A DNA stretch of 64,000 nucleotides from Stropharia rugosoannulata (Eukaryota; Basidiomycota; Agaricomycetes; Agaricales; Strophariaceae), in contig JANCIK010000005.1 of the NCBI GenBank assembly GCA_028532985.1, positions 3,106,501-3,170,500 on the forward strand, written 5' to 3'. Position 1 is the first letter of the stretch. Each line of letters starts with the position of its first letter. The notes below the pieces were generated by a model. The model saw only the letters and a program-made list of their open reading frames with translations. It was not told where the DNA came from and searched no databases. This document shows, piece after piece, positions 1 to 9,850 of the stretch. The translations under genes were made by a program, and so were the position numbers.

Positions 1-2
1 TA

Positions 3-152
3 AGTAGTCAAGGTGGGTAACGCACTGCCATTGCAGTGGCCACTTGTTCGTCTGAGCAATTCAATGACTCACGGCCACTTTTTATTCGAAAGTAGTCAGG
101 GTGGCTAGCCCACTGCCATTAACCCAGTAGCTCGTCTGCGCATTTCATTGCT
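3..152. repeat. Imperfect direct repeat, about 88-bp period
   Basis: The block beginning AGTAGTCAAGGTGGGTAACG near position 3 returns near position 92 as AGTAGTCAGGGTGGCTAGCC. Both copies continue with CACTGCCATT and then a diverged CCAGT/TTCGTCTG-like tail ending in TTCATTGC/TTCAATGAC. This is a two-unit degenerate tandem repeat downstream of the Cys/Arg-rich gene. It may be the end of a longer array outside the window. No coding function is visible. Confidence 0.5.
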
Positions 153-348
153 TTGACTTTGACTCAATTGGGCACCCGGGAGATTGCTTTCAGACATACG
201 ATAATATCAAATATTTATAGACTAGCAGTGTACCTGACCTCCGCAGCCATACAGAACAAAAAGATAGAACAAAAAACAACAAAAGAACAGGAAAGAGAGA
301 AGAACAAGAACAGTTCAGAAATAGAGGAAATGAGATACAAGGTCGAGC

Positions 349-1281
349 TTAGAAGTCGTCGTCGAACTCCGCGTCGTCGAAGTTATTGTCCTCTTCGGGC
401 TCAGGGAACTCGTCGGCTTCGTGTTCATCGTCTGCAGCAGCGTCCCCATCTTGGTAAAACTCGTCCGCCACAGGTTCTACAGTATCCTGCATTCCAACAT
501 GATCCATAGGGGAAATCTCAGCCTCCTTGTCGGTGACGGCGACCTGTTGATACTCCGGGGCGGCAAGATCGCTGACCTCAGCAACTCGCCTGCATCCGCA
601 CCGGCGACGGCAACAGCATCTCCTGCGACGGCAACAACACCTGCGACGGCAACAGCACCTGCGACGGCAGCAACGTCTGCGACGGCGGCAACACCTGCGA
701 CGGCAACAACGGCGACGGCAGCAACGGCGACGGCAGCAACGGCGACGGCATGGGCATGGGCATGGGCGGCATGGGCACGGGCACGGGCACGGGCATGGGC
801 ATGGGCACGGGCATGGGCGGCATGGACATGGGCAGGGGCGGCATGGGCAGGGGCAGGGCAAACAAGGGCAAGGGCGTATGCATGGCCTGAAGCAAGGTCG
901 GCAGCAAGGCCTGAAGCACGGGCGACAGCAAGGCCTGCAGCACGGACGACAGCATCTGCAACAGCCACAGCAGCGACGGAAGAGGCTTTCTACAGGAAGG
1001 CTGTCTTGTCCTTCGATTACATCCGGTGTATACTCCTGTGCGTTGGCTTCGAGGGGAGAGAATGAGGGCCACTCCGCCTCGGAGGCAACTTCAAGGCCGT
1101 GAGCTTGGTTCTGGCTTTCCCCGGAAACTGGTATTGTGTAGTCATTGGCTACGGTGGCGAGGTCCCCAAGGACATCGTAGGCCTCGACAGTCGTTTGTCC
1201 AGCCGGCGCTGCAGAGACAGCGAGCAACCCAGAGGCGATGATGAGTAGGGCACCGATTTTGCCCTTCATGGAGGAGAACAT
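349..1281 (-). CDS. Secreted Cys/Arg/Pro-rich low-complexity protein
   Basis: Single-exon frame of 310 aa from the ATG at 1281; the frame stays open to a GTG further upstream, and a second ATG lies at 1269. The N-terminus has a typical signal peptide (basic start, GALLIIASGLLAVSA core, APA-like cleavage site). Residues ~30-103 form a mildly acidic spacer ending in the dibasic site FRR, which looks like a Kex2-type site. Residues ~104-230 are almost only Cys, Arg and Pro: first CCRP/CFRP units, then PCPC runs, then RRRCC/RRRCCC units. The last ~80 residues are strongly acidic, ending DDAEFDDDF. The basic core and acidic tail could neutralise each other before processing (inference). I recognise no family. 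Metal binding, disulfide cross-linking or a wall/defence peptide are all possible. The repetitive DNA keeps several other frames open, so those overlapping frames are probably shadows. Confidence 0.7.
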   Translation of the reverse strand: MFSSMKGKIGALLIIASGLLAVSAAPAGQTTVEAYDVLGDLATVANDYTIPVSGESQNQAHGLEVASEAEWPSFSPLEANAQEYTPDVIEGQDSLPVESLFRRCCGCCRCCRPCCRPCCRPCFRPCCRPCFRPCIRPCPCLPCPCPCRPCPCPCRPCPCPCPCPCPCPCPCRPCPCPCRRRCCRRRCCRRRCCRRRCCRRRRRCCRRRCCCRRRCCCRRRRCCCRRRCGCRRVAEVSDLAAPEYQQVAVTDKEAEISPMDHVGMQDTVEPVADEFYQDGDAAADDEHEADEFPEPEEDNNFDDAEFDDDF

Positions 1282-1346
1282 TGTTGGATAGACCTTCACT
1301 TTCTGGATGCGAGAGGCGTCCGAGTACGAATACTAACGATTAGCAC

Positions 1347-1381
1347 ACTGCTCCCAGATATATATACTGACTGGGAGCAGT
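1347..1381 (-). promoter_or_regulatory. TATA box framed by an 11-bp perfect inverted repeat
   Basis: ACTGCTCCCAG (1347-1357) and CTGGGAGCAGT (1371-1381) are perfect inverted copies. The 13-nt spacer between them holds ATATATATACTGA. It lies 66-100 bp upstream of the ATG of the Cys/Arg-rich gene, a reasonable core-promoter position. The arms could be a dyad binding site or a cruciform around the TATA element. Function is inferred from position only. Confidence 0.45.
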
Positions 1382-2535
1382 GGACATATGGCCTGTCCTG
1401 TGTGCAATCCGCCAAAGCATTGCATATTCTGTTCAGATATGCCGCTCATCAAATTTTAGGCGCCTGCTGATAGAATACCTTAATGATGAGTTCAACTTTA
1501 AGACTCCTATTCGGAATTTAGTTAGTAAGTGATGTACTACTAACTGGAACAGAAGGTCAAAAACTTGCCTAAATTGAACTTTGAGAGTATGGACCAGAGA
1601 GCCCCTAGCTCGTTATACGGCGTAAACTATGCGACATATAACGGCGTCTTGCTTGATGTATGGCACCTGCGCGTCGATGATAGATATGTTGCAGATTTGT
1701 CGTCGCACATACAGTACTGTTTAGCTTCTTTCAATGAATGAGTGTGTTGCTCATGTCTTCGAATGTACGATGAATAGAAGGTTATTCAGGGTCAATTGAC
1801 GTTTGCACGGAATGGCGCCGTTGTGATGCTGCGCGTTGCATGCAAGAATGCTTATAATGGGCGTCTATTGGGCTTCTCGAAGGCAAGGTACAATAGGGCA
1901 GAAAGAGACCTGCAGTCATAGCTTCCATCGCAGAATGTTTAGTGACAAGAACATGGAAGCCAATGTAAGCAAGATCAAAGCAAGATGGAAGTTTCGTCAA
2001 TGTTTCGCGGGTGTTTGGGTGGAAGAGAGAACCAAACATTGATGGCATGCCACCTACATTATGTAAGCAAACACTTACTAATTGAGATTGGAAAACGCTT
2101 CTTGACTGCTAATCCAACGTTGATTAATGATTCAACGTTGATCAACCTTCAGGCTCCACCATGAAATCCTCATGCTACTACCACTCATGAATCGACTCTA
2201 ATGGGATTCTTCTCCCTAATTTCCACCGCAGTCAATTCCGAATCAAATCGGCAACGAATAAATCCAAAATAAATCCGTAGTTCGAACACAAGCCTTTGCA
2301 CCAAAGTTGCACACTCACAATCAACTCACAACACACTCTTGTACCAAACGGCAAATGCTACAAATACATTGATTATACCTTTGAAGAGGTTTTATTATTG
2401 GGTCAAACATCGGCTTTTTTTTTTCAATATCCTACTGGTCGCATGTGTCGGAGTAAAAAATGAATGCATTTTAATACGGACTGACAACCCGCCTTTATAA
2501 ATTCACTTCTGTCCTGTTCCTATCACATTAAAACC
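1382..2535. other. Intergenic region with duplicated CAACGTTGA motif and a TATA box
   Basis: No convincing gene is seen; open frames on both strands near 1780-2050 overlap each other and match nothing known. CAACGTTGA occurs at 2115-2123 and 2133-2141 (18-bp spacing), the second inside the 10-bp palindrome TCAACGTTGA. A TATAAA at 2496-2501 lies about 35 bp upstream of the protease ATG at 2536 and is the likely core promoter of that gene. Confidence 0.4.
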
Positions 2536-5040
2536 ATGGTCAGAGCTTTTTCGAGGACGATGTATTTTTCTTTTATCCTTTTCTGGGCGATATTTTCGTC
2601 CGCTGAGGAGGACGTTCTTACTTCATCAAAGCGTGGTTCTATTCGTGTACACAACATACCTCAGGGGAAGACGATCAACAGCTACAACCCGCCGAATGTA
2701 TTCGAGGTGAATATTCGCCCCGCCCGCATTCCCAGAGGATCATTTTCATTTCTTTATAGACGTATGGCTCTGGGCTGGACCCATCAATTTTCTCCGCAAG
2801 AGCGGTCTCGAATGACTCTTATACATCGGTCAAAAATGCTGCAACATCGTTCCTCACAAAGAAACTTGCTTCCAATACACCCTCTCTGATATTCAAGTCA
2901 GGTTATAGCACTGAGCAAGGGCACTTCGCATACTACTATCTATCATACGTATGTATACTGCATTTGCGGTTCACGAGAATTTTGCTGACTGTAAGTAAAG
3001 AATAATATTCCTATTGCCAATTCGGTTGCCAATGTCGCTTTTAACCAAGAGGGCAAGATCATATCTTTCGGTTCCTCGTTCATCGATACGGGTATGCGGA
3101 CATTCTCAAAGTTGTTATTGGTGTTTACTGATCAGTTTTCATTGGACTAGATTTAAGTGACATTTCTCCCATACCATCTATCGATATCCAAGCGGTGATA
3201 CCAGTTATTGAAAATCTCTTAAACGGAACCTATAATCGCCAACCGCCGCTCCTTGAATACTATGTTCTCTCCAACGGCTCAGCAGCTCTCACATACGTTT
3301 TTGAGGTCATCAATATAAATTTTGCAAAGTGGTATGAAGCATTTGTCGACGTCCATACTGGAGAGCTCGTAGGCCTTACTGACTTTGTGGCATCTGCAAC
3401 TGTAAGTATTGAACATGATATTTAGCTCATAGATGCTGACATCTCATCTAGTATTTTGCCGTAGACATTAAAAAACATAGCGTAGCTGAAGGACAGACTT
3501 CTTTGATGCGTCCCGATGACCCTAAAGCCTCTCCTTTGGGATGGCTCAACAACGGGACATTCAAATTCTCAATCACATCGTAAGTTCGCTATTACGGGTA
3601 GCTTGGCGGCTTCACGTTCGCTCATTCTAAATTCCTAACTAGAGGGAACAACGGTCAAGTCTTCAAGCCCACCACCAAAAATGAATACACCAACGCGAAT
3701 CCCTTTCCCGTCTCTACCGTGGTGGACCCGTCCGATAATATGACATTTACATACTTATTTAGCCCCGTGACGCCGCCTGATGCACCTGACCTACCTGTAG
3801 CGCCCGTCGCACAGAATCTCGACGCCGCACGCACGAATGGTTTCTACATCCTCAATATGGTACATGATATTGCGTATCGCTACGGCTTTACCGAAGACGC
3901 ATTCAACTTCCAAGTGACGAACATCAGAGGCGCAGGGACTGGTAAAGGAGGCGACCCAGTGATGCTAAGTGTACAGCCGAGTGGTCTTGGGACGAACAAT
4001 GCATGGTTTGCCACCCCGGGCGAGTAAGTTTTCTCACCTCAGATAGCTGCGGAAAAGATATTAATCTGACGACTATTCTACAGTGGCTCATCCGGCAGGT
4101 GTTACATGCTTTTGTGGACATTTACAGTTGTATGTGAAAGCGAGCCTTGATTATTATTATTTTGCTATTTTCTCATTGTGCTATCATTAGCCTGAGCGCG
4201 ACGGAGCCCTTTCAAATGATATCGTCGTTCATGAAATGACCCATGGTATTACTAATCGCATGACAGGAGGTGGAACAGGGAGGTGCCTGCAAGACCCCGA
4301 GTCGCAAGGACTAGGTGAAGGATGGTCGGACGCCATGGCGGAGTGCGCCCTTATTTTATATGGTATCGAAAGCACTTAACTATATTATCCCATTCTAGCT
4401 GGACAGAACTCAAGTCTGCTGATGTGCAGGATTACACAATAGGATCATATGTTATCAATAATCCTGCTGGAGTGCGGACATTTCCTTACTCTACGGACTC
4501 GTAAGTGTCCAGCATATATTCAGGGTTCCTCAACTGAACAGGATTAGCGGTGTAAACCCTTTGCTCTACTCTAGCCTTCAAGGGAGGACAGAACCGCACG
4601 GTAAGTAGTACTGGCTAGGAGTGTAGAAGACTTAATTAATAGTTTAATCTCAGCTGTTGGTGAAGTCTGGGCTAACATGCTTCACAACTTACTTGCCGCT
4701 TTAGTTGTGATACATGGATGGTCGCGTAATGCAGCGACAAACCCCGCAGGAAGCGAAGGCAATATCGTCTTTTTACACCTCTTCATTGATGCACTTGCGC
4801 TGCAACCTTGCAACCCATCCTGTAAGAGCTGTTTGTTATAACTGACATTGAGCTCATCGTTCACGATGCTACATTCTAGTTATACAGGCTCGAAACGCTA
4901 TTATTCAAGCGGACCATATGCGGTACGGTGGCCGAAATAGATGCTTAATATGGAATGTCTTTGCCAGTCGAGGGCTAGGATTAAACGCAGATGGTGATTT
5001 CAATGATGATACCGATATCCCAGATTCTTGTAACTCGTAA
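2536..5040 (+). CDS. Fungalysin extracellular metalloprotease (peptidase M36), copy 1
   Basis: Twelve exons: 2536-2706, 2760-2948, 3001-3091, 3151-3401, 3452-3579, 3643-4023, 4084-4129, 4191-4342, 4399-4500, 4542-4600, 4654-4821 and 4880-5040. They join in phase into 632 aa with no stop. The N-terminus is a signal peptide (FSFILFWAIFSSA), followed by an FTP/propeptide region and the M36 catalytic domain. The zinc motif HEMTH is at residues 433-437, and E462 in GLGEGWSD is the expected third ligand. Fungalysins are secreted zymogens that digest extracellular protein. The paralog at 6024-8306 points toward this gene and has matching exon boundaries except for two extra introns here (4130-4190 and 4822-4879). 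All catalytic residues are kept, so the gene looks functional. Its coding sequence is more AT-rich than the paralog's, suggesting relaxed codon preference or lower expression. Confidence 0.9.
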
Positions 5041-5156
5041 GCCTCTTAGCACAATCTAATGTTAACACAGTTCGAACGGGATTTTACTGCTGTACTATTA
5101 AGATTTGACAGTTATTTTCGCGGTGGGTATGATACAGTGTTGGCAGTTATGTTACT

Positions 5157-5665
5157 TCAGAAGTCTTTGTCTGCTCCCTTCTCAATACCCCATTCGTCTT
5201 CTTTTGGCTCCGACCCATTGTCTCTTCCCTGCTTTGCGTCTTGCAGCTCGTTCTTGAGATCAGTGCCATCCGTTGCTTTGTCGATCAATCCAGTATTGCT
5301 TCCCATGTCATTTCCGGAAGGCGAAGGAATTTCGTTCCCTGTTGGAAAATTTACTCCCCTTTGTGCCTTTTCTGACCATGTCGCCTCAGGCGAAGCTCCA
5401 TAACCCCCTGAAGATGTAGCTCAAACATGGGTTGGTACCTCCAGTGCCGCATCTCTGCAGAGTTCGAACTTACAATCATTGATGTCATCTGGATAATTCC
5501 CTGGCATGCCCTGGGTTCCCGTTGTCTGGTCTGAGTTGACCTGTGGCTGGTTTCGCGTTACGGCTGATTTAGCAGTAAAATGGGCACCCAAACCAACAAG
5601 TTCTGCAAGTCGCACTCACGGTCTGGTCTGTTGGGTTCAACAATGGGATCGCTTCGAAGACTCAT
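5157..5665 (-). CDS. Small three-exon hydrophilic protein, unknown function
   Basis: Exons 5620-5665, 5474-5563 and 5157-5407 (minus strand) join in phase into 128 aa. Introns are 56 nt (GTGAGT...AATCAG) and 66 nt (GTAAGT...TTCAG). Exon 1 starts MSLRSDPIVEPN, exon 2 is Gln/Asn/Asp-rich, and exon 3 is charged and ends EKGADKDF. It has no signal peptide and no membrane segment, and it is probably disordered. The last exon has clear codon structure for 83 codons. The gene sits between the 3' ends of the two fungalysins, about 120 bp from the first. A TTAAATA element about 110 bp upstream could be its TATA box. I recognise no family; transcript evidence would settle the model. Confidence 0.55.
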
Positions 5666-6023
5666 GACTTTTATATAGTCGACAGTCGATAGAAAATATG
5701 AGTAAAAAAAAATCAAATTCAATGAATAGAGTAGTAATGGGTGTTTGCTGGAAGTTGCATTTTGGCAGAGGTGTATTTAAGAACCCCAGGGTCATGACGT
5801 CACTGCCGTAGGAGGACAAGCAGAAGCGGAGTTGCTAAAAATAGAAATAGGTCAGAACGGCGTCTGATGAAATTTGAAATCTTGTTCAAAGTATCCTCGC
5901 AGTCAGTCAGAAATGATAGAAACGTGCTTTTATTCATTTTTTCTATTATGTAGTACATCATCAAAGCTCCCAAATTACAATTTATAGTTAGAAAATCTTG
6001 AAAACCCGCGAAACGAAAACCCT
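5666..6023. other. Short intergenic region
   Basis: This holds the presumed 5' region of the small gene and the 3' flank of the second fungalysin. A TTAAATA (minus-strand sense) lies near 5778, and a TATATAAA lies only a few bases before the small gene's ATG. Nothing else is recognisable. Confidence 0.3.
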
Positions 6024-8306
6024 CTAGCAGCCAGTGGGGACAGTCGAGCTATCAACATAGTTCGCAGCACCCTGACCAAGACCGCGGCTGGCAAAGGCCT
6101 TCCAGAGGAGGCACTTGTTGGCACCGCCGTAGCGGTTGACGTCGGCCTGGATCCATGCATCACGTGCGGTGACCATGGTGGGGTTGCAGGGCTGGAGCTT
6201 GAGCGCGTCGATGAAGAGGTGGAGGTAGACAATGTTACCCTCTGTGCCGTCGGGGTTGGTCCTGGCGGTGGATGAGAAGCCGTACTTGCCGACAAGAGCT
6301 GCGTAGACGTTGTGGAGGATGTTGGCCCAGACCTCACCGATGTCTAATAGTAGGGAGGTAGTTGATATATGCGCGACTAACGTAGAGTAAAAGCGGACGT
6401 ACTGTGCACTTCAGTTAGGGTCTTCACGGACGAATACCTCAGGGGGTTGGTGGTGCTACGAAACATTTTAGATACAGTATAATGTGAGAGGCGACTCCAC
6501 ATACGCGCTGGTCGAGTAAGGGTAGTTGCGGATACCCTTGGCGTTGTTGGTGACATAGTCGCCGAGAACGTAGTCGGTGATAGTGGCAGACTTCTGCTCG
6601 GTCCATCTGTAGATATCCATGTTAAGTTTCATAGTCATACAAGACCGATTTTCAAGACTTACTCGGCCAAAGCATCGGACCAGCCTTCACCCATACCACC
6701 GGCCTCAGTAGTCTGGAGACAGCGACCAGTGCCTCCGCCAGTAAGACGGTTGGTAATACCGTGGGTCATCTCGTGGACAACGATGTCGTTCTCAAGGGAG
6801 CCATCACGACGAACGGTAGTGTAGGTCCAGACGTACATGCGGCAAGTACCCGATTGACCACTGAGGGGGAAAAATTAGTGCAATACCATAAAAAACTGTA
6901 TGGCAAACTTACTCAGCCGGAGTGGCGAAGTTGGCGTTGTTGGTTCCCGAAGAGTCTTGGACGGAGATGAGGACATGGTCATTGCCCTTGCCTCCCTTGC
7001 TTCCGTTATCGGTCTGGAAGTTGTAAGACGCCTCCGTGAAGCCATAACGGTATGCCAAGTCGTGAACCGAGTTGATGATGTAGAACGCATTCACGCGTGC
7101 AGCGTTAAGGTTCTCAGTGACAGTGGGTGCCTTGGTATCATCGTAGGTATAGTTGAAGACAAGGCCAGTCGCGCTCTGCGAAGTGGTACCAGTGATGGAA
7201 GTCTTGTACGAAGCCACGTTGTTTCCACTAACGATGTATTGTCAGAAGTGGCTAAATTAAGGTAAAATCTGAACCTACCGAGTGGTGGTGTAGCTCGTGG
7301 TACCAGCCTTGTGCCATCCGTTAGGGGAGGCAACAAGATCCTCAGGGTTCACAAGAACCTCAAGACCTTCTTGAGGACTGCGTTTGTGGATGGGGAGGAC
7401 TTTATACTATACATAGAACGGGTAAGACTAGGTTATATGTTGATCATGAAAAGCGCTCACAGTAGCTTCAGCAACGAAGTCGGTGACCGACAAGATCTCG
7501 CCGGTGTGTGCATCGACGTAAGCCTCGTACCAGCTGTTGACGGCCTCATTCTGCACTTGAATGGTATGTACAAGAGCAGCAGTACCGTCAGCCAAGGCCA
7601 GGTACTCAGTGGAGGTAGGCCAGTTGTTATAGGTGCCATCGAAGGCCGCCTCAACCTTAGAGATGAGCGACTTGGCACTCAAGGTGGGCTTAGAAGAGGC
7701 GTATTTATCTGTAAAAATTGTATGAGCGCGATTTCACATGGTATTTAATGTCATTCTTACTGGGTTTGACGAAGGAGCTTCCAAAGGAAACGACCTTATC
7801 ATCCTTCCAGGCGACATTAGCGACAGCATTGATGAAAGGAATGCCTTCCTATTAATATATGCCAGATGAGCAAATGAATGAGAGGTTTTGTTTGAAGAAC
7901 TGACATGAGTCTGCCTAACATAGGCGTACTTCTGGTTCCTATCCGTGTAACCGCTTCTGAATGTGACCTTGGTGTCATCGACACCAAGGCGTCCCTTGAC
8001 GAAAGCAATAGCGGTTGAGTTCAGGTCCCTCGGTGCACGGGAGTCGAGGGTAACATCGCTGGCAATCCCTTGTTCAAAGGTCTAGTGGAGGTGTGAATAT
8101 ACAACATCAAAGGTACGAAATAGGTAGAAAATAATAACCTCGTAAGTCGTTACAGGGTGGTAAGTCTCGAGTTTGAGCTCGCGGCTGATGTGGCGAGTGC
8201 GGTGGGTGGCATGAGGGGGGACATTGCTGCTAATGAAAGCAGATGACAGAGAGGCATAGGTTACGGCCAAGAGAACCGAGGAGAGGAATTTGTTCGACCA
8301 GACCAT
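6024..8306 (-). CDS. Fungalysin extracellular metalloprotease (peptidase M36), copy 2
   Basis: Ten exons (minus): 8139-8306, 7905-8081, 7761-7848, 7461-7708, 7279-7406, 6913-7227, 6663-6860, 6505-6606, 6403-6455 and 6024-6343, giving 598 aa in phase. The signal peptide ([17 protein letters not shown]) is followed by the FTP propeptide region and the M36 domain. HEMTH is at residues 404-408 and E433 lies in GMGEGWSD. The C-terminus matches copy 1 (conserved NRYGG and FASRGLG blocks) and ends with a TVPTGC tail. Codon use is GC3-rich and optimised, unlike copy 1, so this copy is probably the more strongly expressed (inference). It is a secreted endopeptidase activated by removal of the propeptide. 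The single exon 6663-6860 equals in length the sum of two exons in copy 1 (198 nt), placing an intron gain or loss at that site. Confidence 0.93.
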
Positions 8307-8390
8307 GTTGGGAAAGGGAGTTTAGGATGGAACCAGAGTGGGTACAGAGACTCGAAGATCCTCTGAAGGTCACAGTATTGCTCGTCCAGT

Positions 8391-8397
8391 TTTATAC
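8391..8397 (-). promoter_or_regulatory. TATA box of fungalysin copy 2
   Basis: TATAAAA on the minus strand, about 85 bp upstream of the ATG at 8306, is the best core-promoter candidate for the second fungalysin. Confidence 0.4.
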
Positions 8398-8505
8398 TCC
8401 CTCGGGATGAATTACTGCCAGAGCCCATAAGCTCATGACTCAAAAATTGGCATATTGAAAGCCATGGTACCGTGCGGTGCGATAAGATGTTGTATAGCGC
8501 GGTCG

Positions 8506-8950
8506 TTATAGAACCATCTGCCAACAGGGTGTCACACTTCTCCTAGCGCTCAAGCAAAGCGCCTTGCTGATATCACGAAGTAAGAACTCGCAGCCAAACC
8601 AATAGATTCAATCTCACCTGGCCATTTCGCGCGACACTGAGGGAATAATCACGCCTCCGGTGCACACGACAAGTTGATCGTCTGGCATGATTGGGTTGGC
8701 GGCATGATGAGCCTATAGCCAAAACTCGACACGAACATGTGGTAGTCAAATATCACATACCACCTTTAGGCTGTTATTTGTCAAAAAGGAACTCGCGTTA
8801 ATTGCAGCAAAAATAGGCGACCAGTGCAGAGATAAAGCAACGATGACGCCTTCAATATCTTGGTTGGTATAGGGAATCTTGACGCGTCGCTGGTCGGACG
8901 TAGTCGGTTTAACCAAATATTTATGACTAGTTAAGCATGTGGGGCAGTAG
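8506..8950 (-). CDS. Possible spliced gene fragment, unknown
   Basis: Three open segments on the minus strand can be joined. The first, roughly 8950-8763, encodes RRVKIPYTNQDIEGVIVALS among others. It is followed by a GTATGT...CTATAG intron, then an exon ending near 8622 (IMPDDQLVVCTGGV), then a GTGAGA...TATCAG intron and a short tail ending in TAA at 8506-8508. Splice sites and phase agree, and the middle exon looks protein-like. There is no convincing start codon, because stops precede the first segment. It may be a decayed gene or chance. The rest of 8307-9850 contains only the promoter of fungalysin 2 and the 3' flank of the permease at 9851. Confidence 0.2.
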
Positions 8951-9850
8951 AGCCATTATACGCCGTTAATTCCAAGAGCCACAAGAGGGAGAGGGTTATG
9001 TAGTCCTCACGGAGCAGAGTCTTCGACGCAGAGCTCAGATGACGACGTTACGGCAAGTGCTGGATAACGCACCTTATTGTGCGGTATGCAAGAGAGCAGT
9101 GCATATGCATTCACTCCGATAAGTCGTCTTGTGAGATACTACTATTCTATTAACATCGTGAGCGCCATGGTGGTTCGTCTTGAAGATACGTTTGGGCGTC
9201 CATGCGCTTAAAGAGGCTAAGCCAAAGCTAAGCACAACTGAGGATATTGCCAAGATGAACGACTAGCATATGATGGCCTCTACGATGGCGCAATGTCTGG
9301 TCATTGTTGGCACACTGGCAGAGAAATTCAAAGATTCAGAGTCTATCATAGCGTTGTTTCGTTGCGACTGAACGACAAACTGCGTGAACGCGTTGTGGAC
9401 ATGGGTGTAAGTTGAAGAAGAGGGCCGTAGGTACATGCCGCATTTCTGCCGTAACCTCTAAAAATAGATACTTACCGAAGGTTGCACCAAATCGACCGAC
9501 GACTCCGATAAAATGTGGCCGTCTGCAGCCGTCTGCCTCCATGAAATGAGATCTCGACTTTGCTTGTTTATGACCGGCGCATGGTATTGAGATAGCACGA
9601 TAAAATATCATTGCCTACAAGAGGGATCTGATAGAGAGTAGTTGTAGTAGGATGTATATATGTTAAATAGCGCAGTAAGTTAAAAACGTAAGAAGTACAA
9701 GACCATGACAGGATATCACTACTACGAGGCCTTCCGAAATCCAATGTAACCAAAGTCCCAATCTCAAATATCAATACAGCATACATCTCATGAAAACCGA
9801 AATGGAAAATTAGAAAATATACCAATACTTTTTGCACGAAATGTAGCACT
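8951..9850. other. Intergenic, no gene recognised
   Basis: Short open frames (for example near 9336-9611 and 9568-9894) have no coding signature or family resemblance. The part next to 9851 is probably the 3' UTR of the permease gene. Confidence 0.3.

Noticed and set aside
421..1072. Several long Ala/Thr- or Leu/Pro-rich frames overlapping the Cys/Arg gene on both strands
   Set aside because: They arise because the GC-rich repetitive DNA lacks stops in other frames; only the minus frame with signal peptide and acidic tail has a sensible architecture.
5059..5403. 114-codon plus-strand frame after fungalysin 1
   Set aside because: It is the antisense shadow of the last exon of the small minus-strand gene at 5157-5665, whose splice sites and codon structure are better.
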